NCBI GenBank assembly: GCA_019633425.1
Contig: WSUB01000037.1
Span: 225,232 to 289,231, forward strand
Length of the DNA stretch: 64,000 nt
Source: Tulasnella sp. 424
Lineage: Eukaryota; Basidiomycota; Agaricomycetes; Cantharellales; Tulasnellaceae
Reading direction: 5' to 3'
A program made the position numbers and the translations under genes. Shown in pieces: positions 56,801-64,000 of this stretch; positions within the stretch are counted from its first letter, which is position 1, and each line of letters starts with the position of its first letter. The notes below the pieces were generated by a model, which was not told the origin of the DNA, did no database searches, and saw only the letters and a list, made by a program, of their open reading frames with translations.

Positions 56801-58654
56801 TGGTGGAAAGTAGGGGGAGGACCACAAAAACCGGCATACGACCCACCAAGTGACGAAGTGGCAGACCTCGACAATCATGAGGACGAATCTCCCACACCTT
56901 CAGGGGGTGCACAGACCGCAAACTCAGAAGTAGAAGTCGAACTGGAAGTCACTCCCGAACCAGAGGAAACCACTTCCGAAGAAAGCGTTCTTCAGGCACT
57001 GGAATTCGTCTACAAACCAGAGGAGCACATCACCTGGGATCAAGCCGTGGAGCGAGCATTCAAAGTCGCCGCTGACAGCACCGAACCGCAATCATTCCAA
57101 GAGGCCATGCTACGACCAGACAAAGAAAAGTGGTTCGAAGCAGCAATGACAGAAATCCAAGCCCACGTCGACAACGGCACCTGGGAACTTGTCCAACTCC
57201 CACCAGATCGAAAAGCAATCGGATCCAGATGGGTATTCAAGGTCAAGCGGGATGCAAAAGGCGAAATTGAACGATACAAAGGCAGACTAGTCGCCCAAGG
57301 ATTCTCCCAACGACCAGGCATCGATTTCCATGAGGTATTCGCACCAACAATGCGCTGGGGAGCCCTTCGAACCATTTTTGCTCTCGCCGCCATCGAAGAC
57401 ATGAAGATTGAATCAATCGACATCTCCAACACCTACCTTAACGGAGTCCTGCCAGAAGGGGAAGTTGTCTACATGCGCCAACCAGAAGGATTCCAACAGA
57501 AGGATGACGAATGGGTGTGCCGCCTCAAAAAGGGGCTCTATGGCCTAAAACAAAGTGGACGCCTATGGTATCAACGACTAGGCGATGAGCTAGAAAAACT
57601 TGGCTTCAAACGACTCGTCTCGGACCCTAGCATCTACGCCTGGGGAAAGGAGGACATCAAAGTCATTGTCCCTGTTTTCGTCGACGATCTTACACTGGTA
57701 TCCAAGTCCAAGGCCAAGATCAAGGAAGTCAAAGAAGCACTCGCTAAAGTCTTCAAACTGCGTGACCTAGGCCCCACCACATTCCTCCTCGGCGTGCAGA
57801 TCACCCGTGATCGTTCCACTCGAACCCTCCACTTATCCCAGCGTCAGTATGTGGTCGACCTCCTCGAACGCTTCGGAATGTCAGACTGCGCACCTGTCAC
57901 CACCCCCATGGAACCCGGCCTAAAACTCACCAAGGATACGTGCCCTACAACCCAAGCGGAGATCAATGAAATGAGGAACATCCCCTATCTCAACACTGTC
58001 GGTGCCCTCAACTACCTCGCCATTGCAACCCGTCCCAACATCTCCTACACGGTTGGCAAACTCGCCCGTTTCAACTCCAACCCCGGCATGCAACACTGGA
58101 AAGCTGTCAAGCATCTCCTCCAATACCTCCAAGGAACCAAGGACATGAAACTCACCTACGCTCCCGATCCCAAAGTTGCCTCCATCTTCAAAACATACAC
58201 CGACTCCGACTTCGCTGGAGACAAAGAGAACGGCAAGTCCACCAATGGATACATCGTCAAAGTCGGAACAGGCGCAGTATCATGGGCTAGCAAGCTTCAG
58301 GGGGTGATTGCCAAGTCGTCCACCGAGGCCGAATTCTACGGTGCCAGTTTTGCAGGAACAGAGATCAAGTGGCTTCGCAACCTTCTACAAGAGCTAGGGT
58401 ATTCCTTCCCCAAACCATCTCCTCTCTTTGTCGACAACCAATCAACCATTCAAGTATTGAATGATGCCGTCCATCATTCGCGCATGAAACACATTCCAGT
58501 TGCTGAATTCTGGATTCGAGATGAGGTCTCCAAAGCTATGTCTATCTCTGTCCATTACTGTCCCACTGAAGAAATGCCAGCCGATCTCCTCACCAAGGCT
58601 CTCACTCGTCAAACTGTCGTGGACCTTCGAGAACGAATGGGGCTCCATATGTGA
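53900..58654 (+). CDS. Copia Gag-Pol polyprotein, 1,584 residues, intact
   Basis: Single frame with Gag, protease, integrase, reverse transcriptase and RNase H. Gag starts MAKTEIYILTTSETYDEWTR and has a zinc knuckle CSHCQKAHKSDEC (residues 231-243) one residue shorter than the usual CX2CX4HX4C. Protease: WITDSGATSSM with Asp316. Pre-integrase zinc region: HRRMAH (His456) and CEPC (495-498). Integrase D,D35E: Asp525, Asp587, Glu623 in SDLHGPL, DDKGGEF and AERKNRT. A Pro-rich segment (about 775-830) follows. Reverse transcriptase: WVFKVKRDAKGEIERYKGRL, Asp1174 in IDISNTYLNG, and FVDD (1260-1263). RNase H: TDSDFAG (Asp1435), SSTEAEFYGA and FVDNQST. No internal stop or frameshift, and no separate gag, so Gag excess must arise by another route, for example processing. 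Confidence 0.96.
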   Translation: MAKTEIYILTTSETYDEWTRLTQAALLAARVWKHASTIVLPPVMVDQSAPTAEEARETRIHNENEEQALGIILERLDAANARIVAGKPANVAWTTLKTTHNQQTGNRQYQLYQKLAGIVQKPSESLPDFFQRLEQAGDRLSASLASGTTADDVINLLVTFLALSNMDPTEENESFEVTLSIAGRLTRTTMGTAFMNEQTRRDTTKDSKEAGLISRAGRPTKKGPKPGSPTCSHCQKAHKSDECYSKYPEKMPQWMKDRNEEQKRRCAQQQTATNGTNAHAAAANNSSDEDTPESIMMASSTHSPPSSSSDQRWITDSGATSSMTPHWHWIRNLTPCRVPVNVASGEVVYATGRGEVWFQPVVNDVKVESVIFSRVLYVPQLSNSLFAVLPVARKRGVVVSFDKSKVQFKSAEGGTFMTASYEGKTAYLDGKTLPAPINELAMTTASTPTVTLALLHRRMAHIGTDRLKKLVKLDMAKGVTPKDIAKLEDDLPIICEPCLAGKQHREPFPHSISTTSSPLEIIVSDLHGPLPPTDEGYRYWLLFIDVHTCLTLVYLLRKKKEAFECFKDYKALVEKQTGHLIKCLRDDKGGEFIGKKWDAFMTEQGIRHEKTTVNTPQQNGIAERKNRTLEEAVTSMLAQAKLPRAVWGQALQLAVRITNASPMSAIKDKTPYEAFYGKKPDLSMLQTFGCRAYVHVQKEKRKEAKWHTQQCIYLEFEDGYKGFKCYNPETNLLVISRDVVFDENEFPSIPWNNEDESFIPISGGYYPPPDNRNAYLPPPAPQAPGLPPPPAPNPPPPLPPPLPPPPPPPPPPPAPLPPSTPSAPSPSPRPAPGSPNDDDSYVPPDTPEPSPASSESDDGWPIQSYRLPSEERRDEYREPSPRRGIGFRGKGKTKSGGRTPTPIKEEPESPPRIDGTSVPFSYVESPKKNKKTKEKREVQALMRHTWSADPEPGPSQRTVRTRQPPKEWWKVGGGPQKPAYDPPSDEVADLDNHEDESPTPSGGAQTANSEVEVELEVTPEPEETTSEESVLQALEFVYKPEEHITWDQAVERAFKVAADSTEPQSFQEAMLRPDKEKWFEAAMTEIQAHVDNGTWELVQLPPDRKAIGSRWVFKVKRDAKGEIERYKGRLVAQGFSQRPGIDFHEVFAPTMRWGALRTIFALAAIEDMKIESIDISNTYLNGVLPEGEVVYMRQPEGFQQKDDEWVCRLKKGLYGLKQSGRLWYQRLGDELEKLGFKRLVSDPSIYAWGKEDIKVIVPVFVDDLTLVSKSKAKIKEVKEALAKVFKLRDLGPTTFLLGVQITRDRSTRTLHLSQRQYVVDLLERFGMSDCAPVTTPMEPGLKLTKDTCPTTQAEINEMRNIPYLNTVGALNYLAIATRPNISYTVGKLARFNSNPGMQHWKAVKHLLQYLQGTKDMKLTYAPDPKVASIFKTYTDSDFAGDKENGKSTNGYIVKVGTGAVSWASKLQGVIAKSSTEAEFYGASFAGTEIKWLRNLLQELGYSFPKPSPLFVDNQSTIQVLNDAVHHSRMKHIPVAEFWIRDEVSKAMSISVHYCPTEEMPADLLTKALTRQTVVDLRERMGLHM
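56220..56395 (+). repeat. In-frame proline-coding CCTCCG/CCTCTG repeat in Gag-Pol
   Basis: Between integrase and reverse transcriptase the element carries a tract built mainly of CCTCCG and CCTCTG units (tightest at about 56278-56335) coding for an almost pure proline run followed by Pro/Ser/Ala. The units are multiples of three, so length changes would keep the frame. The antisense relic nearby has a shorter, more diverged version of the same Pro/Ala region. Confidence 0.85.
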
Positions 58655-58674
58655 TTCCTCAGAGGCACTTCGTC

Positions 58675-58683
58675 GAGGGGGTG
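58675..58683 (+). other. Polypurine tract before the right LTR
   Basis: GAGGGGGTG immediately precedes the right LTR and is the likely primer site for plus-strand DNA synthesis. The same tract is found, inverted, next to the LTR of the second copy (CACCCCCTC at about 63053-63061). Confidence 0.75.
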
Positions 58684-58954
58684 TGTTGCACAGTATCGTG
58701 CGTCTCCTCTTTGCCTCTATCGTGTTTGCTACATACGATTTGGTATATGCCACTATTCTCATGATTTGTTGTAATTATACTGTGATGTTCGTGTAATGTT
58801 TGTGGCGTACTTGTACATGTTGTGAGATTGTTTGTTCCTACTACTATATATACTGGATGTGCACGTACGTATAATATCATCGACTCTTCGACTCCCCCTT
58901 CTCCTGTGTGGCACAGTTGAGATAACCTCAGTCATCGGATTGCTGCGTTTTACA
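58684..58954 (+). repeat. Right (3') LTR, 271 bp
   Basis: Begins with canonical TGTTGCACAG and ends TTTTACA. It carries the same TATATATA box (about 58845-58852) and the inverted ACGTACGT word seen in the left LTR, and is followed by the target duplication GTCCG at 58955-58959. Confidence 0.94.
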
Positions 58955-58959
58955 GTCCG
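58955..58959 (+). repeat. Right target-site duplication GTCCG
   Basis: Perfect copy of the 5 bp that precede the left LTR. Confidence 0.9.
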
Positions 58960-59689
58960 TCACCTCCCTTTCATGGTTTAGACTCCAGTTCAAAGCTGGG
59001 AGCATTCTCATTCACTCCAGCGAGGCTGGATCTAAAAGGGATTCTCTGCCTTAATTGAATCTGGTTCAGTGCCCTGGTCATTGAAATGATGCTTTCTCCC
59101 ATCTAGACACAGGCTATGAAATCTGTTCCAGAGTAAATGCAGTGCGGTAATAGCCCACTTGGAGTATCAGGACACTGCACATTGAAAAGGGGCACTTTTG
59201 TTTCTTCTTACAACAATAGTTGTACTAGTCCCAAAATGCACCAAAATCTGATATTAGGTGTTGCAAGGGACCTACCTGTCTTCCCCAGACATTGAGTTGC
59301 TTGGGAGCTGCAGCAACTAAAGTGGGACTCCTGGTTAGAGAAACTAGAGGTACCTAATGCACTTGGTCCCTTTTTGCAGGTGTTACCCACATTGCAACCA
59401 CCAGCCTTCATCTGAGTGGTAGGGAACTGGTGGCAAGGCACAAGCACCTTGGTTTGATTAGAATGAGGAGGATAAATGAGGAGCTGGAACCACCGGATTA
59501 TCAGCTAGCAGACAATTCTCTCCACTTCAAGGGATGGCAAGAATGCTGTTCCAAAGGATGCGAGGGACAGTGAGCCGAGTGATGGATGACTGTCACAGCA
59601 TGCACATTTCAGGTGCTAAGAATCATCTACCCAGACAAGGAGCTCAGCGGCCCACCAATGACCAAGCATTTGAATGATACAATAGCCAG
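58960..59689. other. Gene-free spacer of the transposon island
   Basis: No intact frame and no recognisable domain. The sequence seems to be old repeat DNA; faint copia-like words start only at about 59690. GGATCTAAAAGGGA (59029-59042) is an inverted relative of a motif left of the element. Confidence 0.45.
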
Positions 59690-60000
59690 GTGATTGTGCA
59701 TGCTTGCAAGGTTGCTGCTGACAGCACCAAGCCTAGGTCCTTAGGATGCCATGTCATGCCCAGAGAAGGACCAGTGGCTTGAAGCAGCCCAGGTCGAGAT
59801 GCATGCTCACATCTCATGGAAATGGGACCTGGGAACTGGTGGAGTTGAAAGGTCATTGGTTTCCAGTGGGTGGTCAAGGTTGAGGCAGAATGCTGATGAG
59901 TGCTACAAGGGACACCTAGTTGCTCAATGCCTTTTTCATGAAGTCATCATATGCCGGGAAGCCATCACATACCCTTGCCCTTGCTGCAATTGAAGACCTA
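59690..60000 (+). pseudogene. Decayed copia reverse-transcriptase fragment, plus strand
   Basis: Broken remnant: ACKVAADSTKPRS, then in a shifted frame KDQWLEAAQVEMHAHIS, then IGFQWVVKVEAE and YKGHLVAQC match, in order, the start of the reverse-transcriptase region of the intact element. Several frameshifts and stops separate the pieces. It stops near a LAAIEDL-like end at 59990. It is a different, older copy than the intact element, and in the same orientation as it. Confidence 0.7.
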
Positions 60001-61064
60001 GAGGTAAAACTCCACTGACAGATATTATTGAGCCCACTTGGGCACAATACTGCTTACACCTCTGCACATCTTTGGGTTTAAGGCTGTCAAACGCAGCACT
60101 CTGTGACAATGGAACCTAGTGGGGCCAGATATTGAATGCTTTGGCCAGCTCAGTCTTGAGCCACTTGATCTTTTCTGCTGATTCAGACACAGCAGTCAGA
60201 TCATCCAAAAACTCTCCATTCCTTCCAGCACCAGCTTCCGGTACCACAAGCGTTCGCTCTGCTTCAAACCATAAAAGGCCCTTTTTTTGAGGCAACGTAC
60301 CCAGCTTTCTGACTGCTCCTGGAAGCCCTCTGGTTGCTGTATGTACACGGTTTTATTCTCTGGGAGCACACCATTCAGATAGGCATCAGAGATATTAATA
60401 GACTCAATCTCAACTCCAGGTTTTCAATGCCTGCAATGGCAAGGATGATGCAGAATAGTGGGAGACTTTATGGCAATGTCAGGACGCTGGCCAAAGCCTT
60501 GAGCAACAAGTCGGGTAGCGCTCTGTGGAGCCATTAGCATTCTTGACCTCCAAAACACACCAGGAGCCAATAGCCTTCCGATCCGGAGGCAGTTCCACTC
60601 GCCCCCCAAGTCCATTCTCAACGTGAGCGTATATCTCTGCCTGGGCAGTTTCCAGCCACCTGTCCTTTCTAGGCATGACATGGCCTCCCAGAAAGACCTA
60701 GGTTTTTATGTTGTCAGCAGAGACTTTGCAAGCATGCTAGGAACCTGGTTATGACACCACTCAGTGCCTGGGTATGAATGAGCAACTCCTCAACCAGTAT
60801 AACACTTGCACAAAAGGCGGGAGCATTGGGAACTGGGAGACTCTGGTTCTGCCAAAAGTCCCGCATCAGCTCCTGTAGTTCTCGCTTGTTCTTACCCTTT
60901 TTGCTCCGCATTGGTAACTCCACATACCGGAAGGTGGTCTTTGACTGGGGTGGTTGGAGCTGTCTTTTGTCCTGTCCTTGGGGCCAACTCCATGAGGCTG
61001 TTGCATCGATGGATGGGCATCATAGGAGGAGCTGTCAGTGGATCTGTCCCCCCCCTTAATCCTG

Positions 61065-61315
61065 GTACTCATCTTGTGAATGCAGCACTCTGTGATAATG
61101 GACATTTGGGGATGAACTGGGAATGAACAGGTGAAGGGCCGTCTTAGTTGATAAGAAGACTCCCCTCCATCCATCCCCAGTCTACATACCAATGAACAAA
61201 CAAACCAATCCCAACACAAAGGAGACAAACACAATGCACAGAGACCATGGAGATAAAACCAGGGATATATCCTGGTGTACAGAGTCAAAGGGGATGAAGC
61301 AGTAATATAACAGTG
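61065..61315 (-). repeat. Possible diverged LTR inside the antisense relic (1)
   Basis: In minus orientation the stretch begins TGTTATATTACTGC and ends GCTGCATTCACA, i.e. TG...CA. It shares words with the next block (CTTAGTTGATAA versus CTTAGTCGATAA; AACAAAC near the middle). The end resembles the GGATTGCTGCGTTTTACA end of the young LTRs. I could not find a target duplication, so this is tentative. Confidence 0.4.
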
Positions 61316-61734
61316 CCCATATAACATAAATGGTGACCATGCCTCATACACCCAAGGAGGTGCAGAGGCATGAGCATTGTTGTGCCCAAGCAGGCTCAAC
61401 ACATCTAAGTTGTTGGGAGCATCCTGGGAGTTTGTGAAGGCTGAGAGCGGGAGAAGCAAGTGTGGAGTCATTGGATAACAGAAGGAGTGGAAAAAGAAGG
61501 AAATGGAGGCACACATCTGGAGCAGGAGCTGGTGCATCTGGTGGGGGAGTGGGGGCTGCAGCAACAGCAATGCCAGTGGATGCTGGGTAATACCCATCAC
61601 TGATGGGACAAATGGTTGGTCCTCATATTTCCAGGGGAGACTTGGAAATTTGGCAACATCTCAGGAGCTGACAAACCTGTTACTCAAAGCCCCTGTACCC
61701 ATTTTCGATTCAAAGGTAGATGCACTACTGAGGA

Positions 61735-61975
61735 TGCTGTTGAATGCAGCAATCTAGACGGTATAGCGCACACTGGGACAGTGCAGAGGGAGTCTTAGTC
61801 GATAAAGAACAACCCTCTGCCCCTGCTCCCAGTTTAAATACGAACTGGAACAAACGAGGCATCCAACATGGACAAAACCATGTTGGAAGCGACAATAGAG
61901 ATACAACAAAGACACAAAACATGGTCTAGACCATCGAGAATAAATGGGAAAAATATGAGAATAATCCTGGAGTCT
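61735..61975 (-). repeat. Possible diverged LTR inside the antisense relic (2)
   Basis: Lies exactly where the relic's coding similarity is interrupted, between KLPCAVWA and the SRDV/FPSLPW piece. In minus orientation it ends AGATTGCTGCATTCAACA, similar to the end of the young LTRs, and has a GAGGGAGTCTTAGTCGATAA word related to GGGAGTCGAAGAGTCGATGA of the young LTR. Borders are approximate and no target duplication was found. Confidence 0.45.
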
Positions 61976-62103
61976 TTGAGCCCATACAGCACAAGGGAGC
62001 TTAGCCTCAGTTAGCATGGAGGTGATGGCCTCCTCCAGAGTCCGGTTTTTGCATTCTGCAATATCGTTCTGCTTGGGAGTCTGCCATGTATGCATCTCAC
62101 TTT

Positions 62104-62108
62104 CTGCC
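62104..62108 (+). repeat. Left target-site duplication CTGCC of the solo LTR
   Basis: CTGCC precedes the solo LTR and recurs directly after it at 62381-62385. Confidence 0.88.
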
Positions 62109-62380
62109 TGTTGCACAGTATCGTGCGTCTCCTCTTTACCTCTATCGTGTTCACTATATTTGATTTGGTATGGACTATTATTCCCATGATTTGTTGTAAT
62201 AATACTATGATGTTTGTATCATGTTTGTGGCGTACTTGTACATGTTGTGAGATTGTTTGTTACTACTACTATATATACTGCATGTACACGTACGTATAAT
62301 TATCATCGACTCTTCGACTCCCCCTTCTCCTGTGTGGCACAGTTGAGATAACCTCAGTCGTCGGATTGCTGCGTTTAACA
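62109..62380 (+). repeat. Solo LTR (272 bp) of the copia family, nested in older copia relic
   Basis: Complete LTR, TGTTGCACAG to TTTAACA, in plus orientation, flanked by CTGCC on both sides and without any internal region. It is clearly related to, but more diverged from, the LTRs of the intact element (for example TTCACTATATTTGATT versus TTCGCTACATACGATT). Its insertion splits the integrase domain of the antisense relic between KYIG and the downstream TPKQNDIAE piece. It arose by integration of a full element followed by LTR-LTR recombination. Confidence 0.92.
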
Positions 62381-62789
62381 CTGCCAATGTACTTGCCTCC
62401 TTTATCATCTCTGAACCGCTTCAGGTGGCACTCAGTCTGCTTCTCTGCAAGGGATTTGAACTCCTTGGAGCACTGGAAGGCCTCCTTCTCGTGCTTGACA
62501 GCATAGGCAAAGGTGAGGGATGCAGATGAAGAGCGGCCTGTAGTAGCCTTTGGCTGTAGGAGGGAGAGGACCATGGAGTTGTTAGCTCCAGAGGAGCAGA
62601 GGTGTTGGAGGTGGAAGTGGGAAATGGGTGATGCTGCTGTTTGCCAGCTAGACATGGCTCACAGATCTTAGGAATACTGGTGGAGTCGTCCAGAGTACCC
62701 TGAGCTTAATGCCATCTGCCATCCTAAGCTTGAGCAGCTTCTTCAGGCTATCCGGCCAAAATGAGCGAGGCGCTGATGCAAGAGGGAGA

Positions 62790-63052
62790 TGTACAACGCA
62801 GCAATCCGACGACTGTGGGTATCTCACACTGAGAAGAGGGAGTCGAAGAGTCGATGATAAATTATACGTACATGTACATCTAGTATATATAGTAAAAGGA
62901 ACAAACAACATCACAACATGTACAAGTACGCCACAAACATGATACGAACATCATAGAATAATCACAACAAATGATGAGGATAATAGAGTATACCAAATCG
63001 CATATAGCGAATACGATGGAGGTGAAGAGGAGACGCACGACACTGTGCAACA
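62790..63052 (-). repeat. 3' LTR (about 263 bp) of the right-edge copia copy
   Basis: Inverted relative to the first element. On the plus strand it starts TGTACAACGCAGCAATCC and ends CTGTGCAACA, followed by the inverted polypurine tract CACCCCCTCG. It is shorter than the 271-bp LTRs, with small deletions (for example in the TGTGTGGCACAG segment). It carries the conserved TATATATA box in its middle. Confidence 0.9.
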
Positions 63053-63081
63053 CACCCCCTCGACGAGGCGCCTCTGAGGAA

Positions 63082-64000
63082 TTACATATGAAGCCCCATT
63101 CGTTCTCGAAGGTCCACGACAGTTTGACGAGTGAGAGCCTTGGTGAGGAGGTCAGCTGGCATTTCTTCAGTGGGACAGTAATGGACAGAGATAGACATGG
63201 CTTTGGAGACCTCATCTCGAATCCAGAATTCAGCGACTGGAATGTGTTTCATGCGCGAATGATGGACGGCGTCGTTTAACACTTGAATGGTTGATTGGTT
63301 GTCGACGAATAGGGGAGACGGTTTGGGAAAAGAATACCCTAATTCTTGTAGGAGATTGCGAAGCCACTTGATTTCTGTTCCTGCAAAGCTGGCACCATAG
63401 AATTCGGCTTCGGTCGACGACTTGGCAATCACCCCCTGAAGCTTGCTTGCCCATGACACTGCGCCTGTTCCGACTTTGACGATGTAGCCATTGGTGGACT
63501 TGCCATTCTCTTTATCTCCAGTGAAATCGGAGTCGGTGTATGTTTCAAAGATGGAGGCAACTTTGGAATCGGGAGCATAAGTGAGTTTCATGTCCTTGGT
63601 CCCTTGGAGGTATCGGAGGAGATGCTTGACAGCCTTCCAGTGTTGCATGCCAGGATTGGAGTTGAAACGGGCGAGTTTGCCGACTGCGTAGGAGATGTCG
63701 GGACGGGTTGCGATGGCGAGATAGTTGAGGGCACCGACGGCGTTGAGGTAGGGGATGTTTTTCATCTCGTTGATTTCCTCTTGGGTCATAGGGCACGAAT
63801 CCTTGGTGAGTTTCAAGCCAGGTTCCATAGGGGTAGTGACAGCAGCGCAGTCTGACATTCCGAATCGTTCGAGGAGATCGACTACGTATTGACGCTGGGA
63901 TAGATGGAGAGTGCGGGTGGTTCGATCGCGAGTAATTTGGATGCCGAGTAGGAAGGTGGTGGGTCCTAGATCACGCAGTTTGAAAACTTTGGCGAGTGCT
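63082..64000 (-). CDS. Copia Pol, C-terminal part (RT end plus RNase H), partial at window edge
   Basis: Open from the window end to the stop at 63082 (about 305 codons). It begins ALAKVFKLRDLGPTTFLLGI, the end of reverse transcriptase, and continues with LERFGMSDCAAVTTPMEPGL, then RNase H with TDSDFTGDKENGKSTNGYIV, SSTEAEFYGASFAGTEIKWL and FVDNQSTIQVLNDAVHHSRM, ending ERMGLHM. It differs from the intact element's protein at only about a dozen positions over the last 258 residues, so both copies belong to one young family. The internal ATG at MSDC is not a real start. Confidence 0.93.
   Translation of the reverse strand, partial: ALAKVFKLRDLGPTTFLLGIQITRDRTTRTLHLSQRQYVVDLLERFGMSDCAAVTTPMEPGLKLTKDSCPMTQEEINEMKNIPYLNAVGALNYLAIATRPDISYAVGKLARFNSNPGMQHWKAVKHLLRYLQGTKDMKLTYAPDSKVASIFETYTDSDFTGDKENGKSTNGYIVKVGTGAVSWASKLQGVIAKSSTEAEFYGASFAGTEIKWLRNLLQELGYSFPKPSPLFVDNQSTIQVLNDAVHHSRMKHIPVAEFWIRDEVSKAMSISVHYCPTEEMPADLLTKALTRQTVVDLRERMGLHM

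Larger units (their letters stand above)
53035..58954 (+). mobile_element. Full-length Ty1/copia LTR retrotransposon (5,920 bp)
   Basis: Complete structure: 5-bp target duplication GTCCG, 271-bp left LTR, primer binding site directly after the LTR, one uninterrupted Gag-Pol frame, a purine tract, 271-bp right LTR and the second GTCCG. The two LTRs differ at five positions by eye (about 98% identical), so insertion is fairly recent on a genome time scale. All catalytic motifs of protease, integrase, reverse transcriptase and RNase H are present, and the pol order (integrase before reverse transcriptase) is that of copia elements. It may be autonomous. A second copy with nearly identical C-terminal protein lies at the right edge of the window. 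Confidence 0.95.
60085..62789 (-). pseudogene. Decayed antisense copia pol remnant, interrupted by LTRs
   Basis: Reading leftward, pieces follow the order of a copia pol gene. Pre-integrase text with CEPCLAGKQ lies near 62650, and FRDDKGGKYIG near 62390. Then comes a solo LTR insertion. NDIAECKNRTLEEAITSML and KLPCAVWA lie near 62080-61980, SRDV...FPSLPW with SDGYYP near 61680-61590, a linker KKGKNKRELQELMRDFW near 60890, RT parts RKDRWLETAQAEIYAHVENG and PPDRKAIGSWCV near 60670-60550, and FLDDLTAVSE near 60215. Stops and frameshifts are frequent, so it cannot code for a working protein. Two further LTR-like blocks break it (about 61735-61975 and 61065-61315). It represents an older, distinct copia lineage. 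Confidence 0.75.
62790..64000 (-). mobile_element. Second Ty1/copia element, 3' part only (runs off the window)
   Basis: Antisense copy: 3' LTR, polypurine tract and the C-terminal part of pol. It adjoins the old relic at 62789/62790, so it probably inserted into it; the other end is outside the window. The coding part is open to the last base. The left flank is GGAGA (62785-62789), which should recur beyond its far LTR if the target duplication is kept. Confidence 0.9.

Noticed and set aside
53030..58959. Possibility that Gag and Pol are separated by a programmed frameshift as in yeast Ty1
   Set aside because: The frame is continuous from Gag through RNase H with no stop or overlap, so no frameshift is needed.
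59644..59877. Minus-strand open frame of 77 codons in the transposon island
   Set aside because: The opposite strand shows copia reverse-transcriptase similarity in broken frames; this is its shadow.
63859..64000. Treating MSDCAAVTT... as the start of a separate RNase H gene
   Set aside because: The frame continues upstream to the window edge with clear reverse-transcriptase sequence, so that ATG is internal to Pol.
1..64000. tRNA, rRNA, CRISPR or riboswitch features
   Set aside because: Scanned by eye only; no cloverleaf with A/B boxes, no regular repeat-spacer array and no known fungal riboswitch core was found. A tRNA covariance search would be more sensitive.

Overview
The window looks like nuclear DNA of a filamentous basidiomycete, most likely an agaricomycete. 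Almost every gene is broken by several introns of about 50-75 nt with GT-AG ends, intergenic spaces are short, and the encoded proteins are fungal: a Rix1-complex subunit, fungal-type histidinol-phosphate aminotransferase, an SREBP with membrane segments, and a long ABCC transporter. The order cannot be fixed from sequence alone.

Layout. 1-18.7 kb: NatA auxiliary subunit NAA15 (+), then on the minus strand the cohesin regulator PDS5, a B-type cyclin, a small unknown protein and a full ABCC transporter. 19.2-23.0 kb: a large single-pass membrane protein with a proline-rich tail (-), followed by about 1.7 kb with no convincing gene. 24.7-29.2 kb: IPI1, an SMP-30/gluconolactonase-like protein and mitochondrial acyl carrier protein (all -). 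29.4-38.9 kb: mitochondrial ribosomal protein bL17m, a THUMP-type tRNA methyltransferase, a two-TM unknown protein and the glycine decarboxylase P-protein (all +). 39.0-51.9 kb: a PPR protein (-), SEC61 gamma (+), bS16m (-), exosome subunit MTR3 (+), SREBP (+), a TPR-like protein (+), HIS5 (-) and CIA1 (+).

The last 12 kb is a transposon island. It holds a short GC-rich block bounded by a perfect 8-bp duplication. Next comes an apparently intact 5.92-kb Ty1/copia retrotransposon with 271-bp LTRs, 5-bp target-site duplications, a half-tRNA primer binding site and one uninterrupted 1,584-codon Gag-Pol. It is followed by decayed copia pol remnants, mostly antisense and interrupted by a solo LTR with its own target-site duplication, and by the 3' part of a second young antisense copy that runs off the right edge.

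Themes. Several genes serve mitochondria (ACP, bL17m, bS16m, P-protein, a PPR protein). Four head-to-head gene pairs share intergenic spaces of only 86-188 bp, so promoters are probably bidirectional. Two introns appear to use GC rather than GT donors, and one gene has a 6-nt first coding exon. No tRNA, rRNA, CRISPR array or riboswitch was seen. Exon boundaries were read by eye from splice signals and family conservation, so gene ends are firmer than some internal exons.
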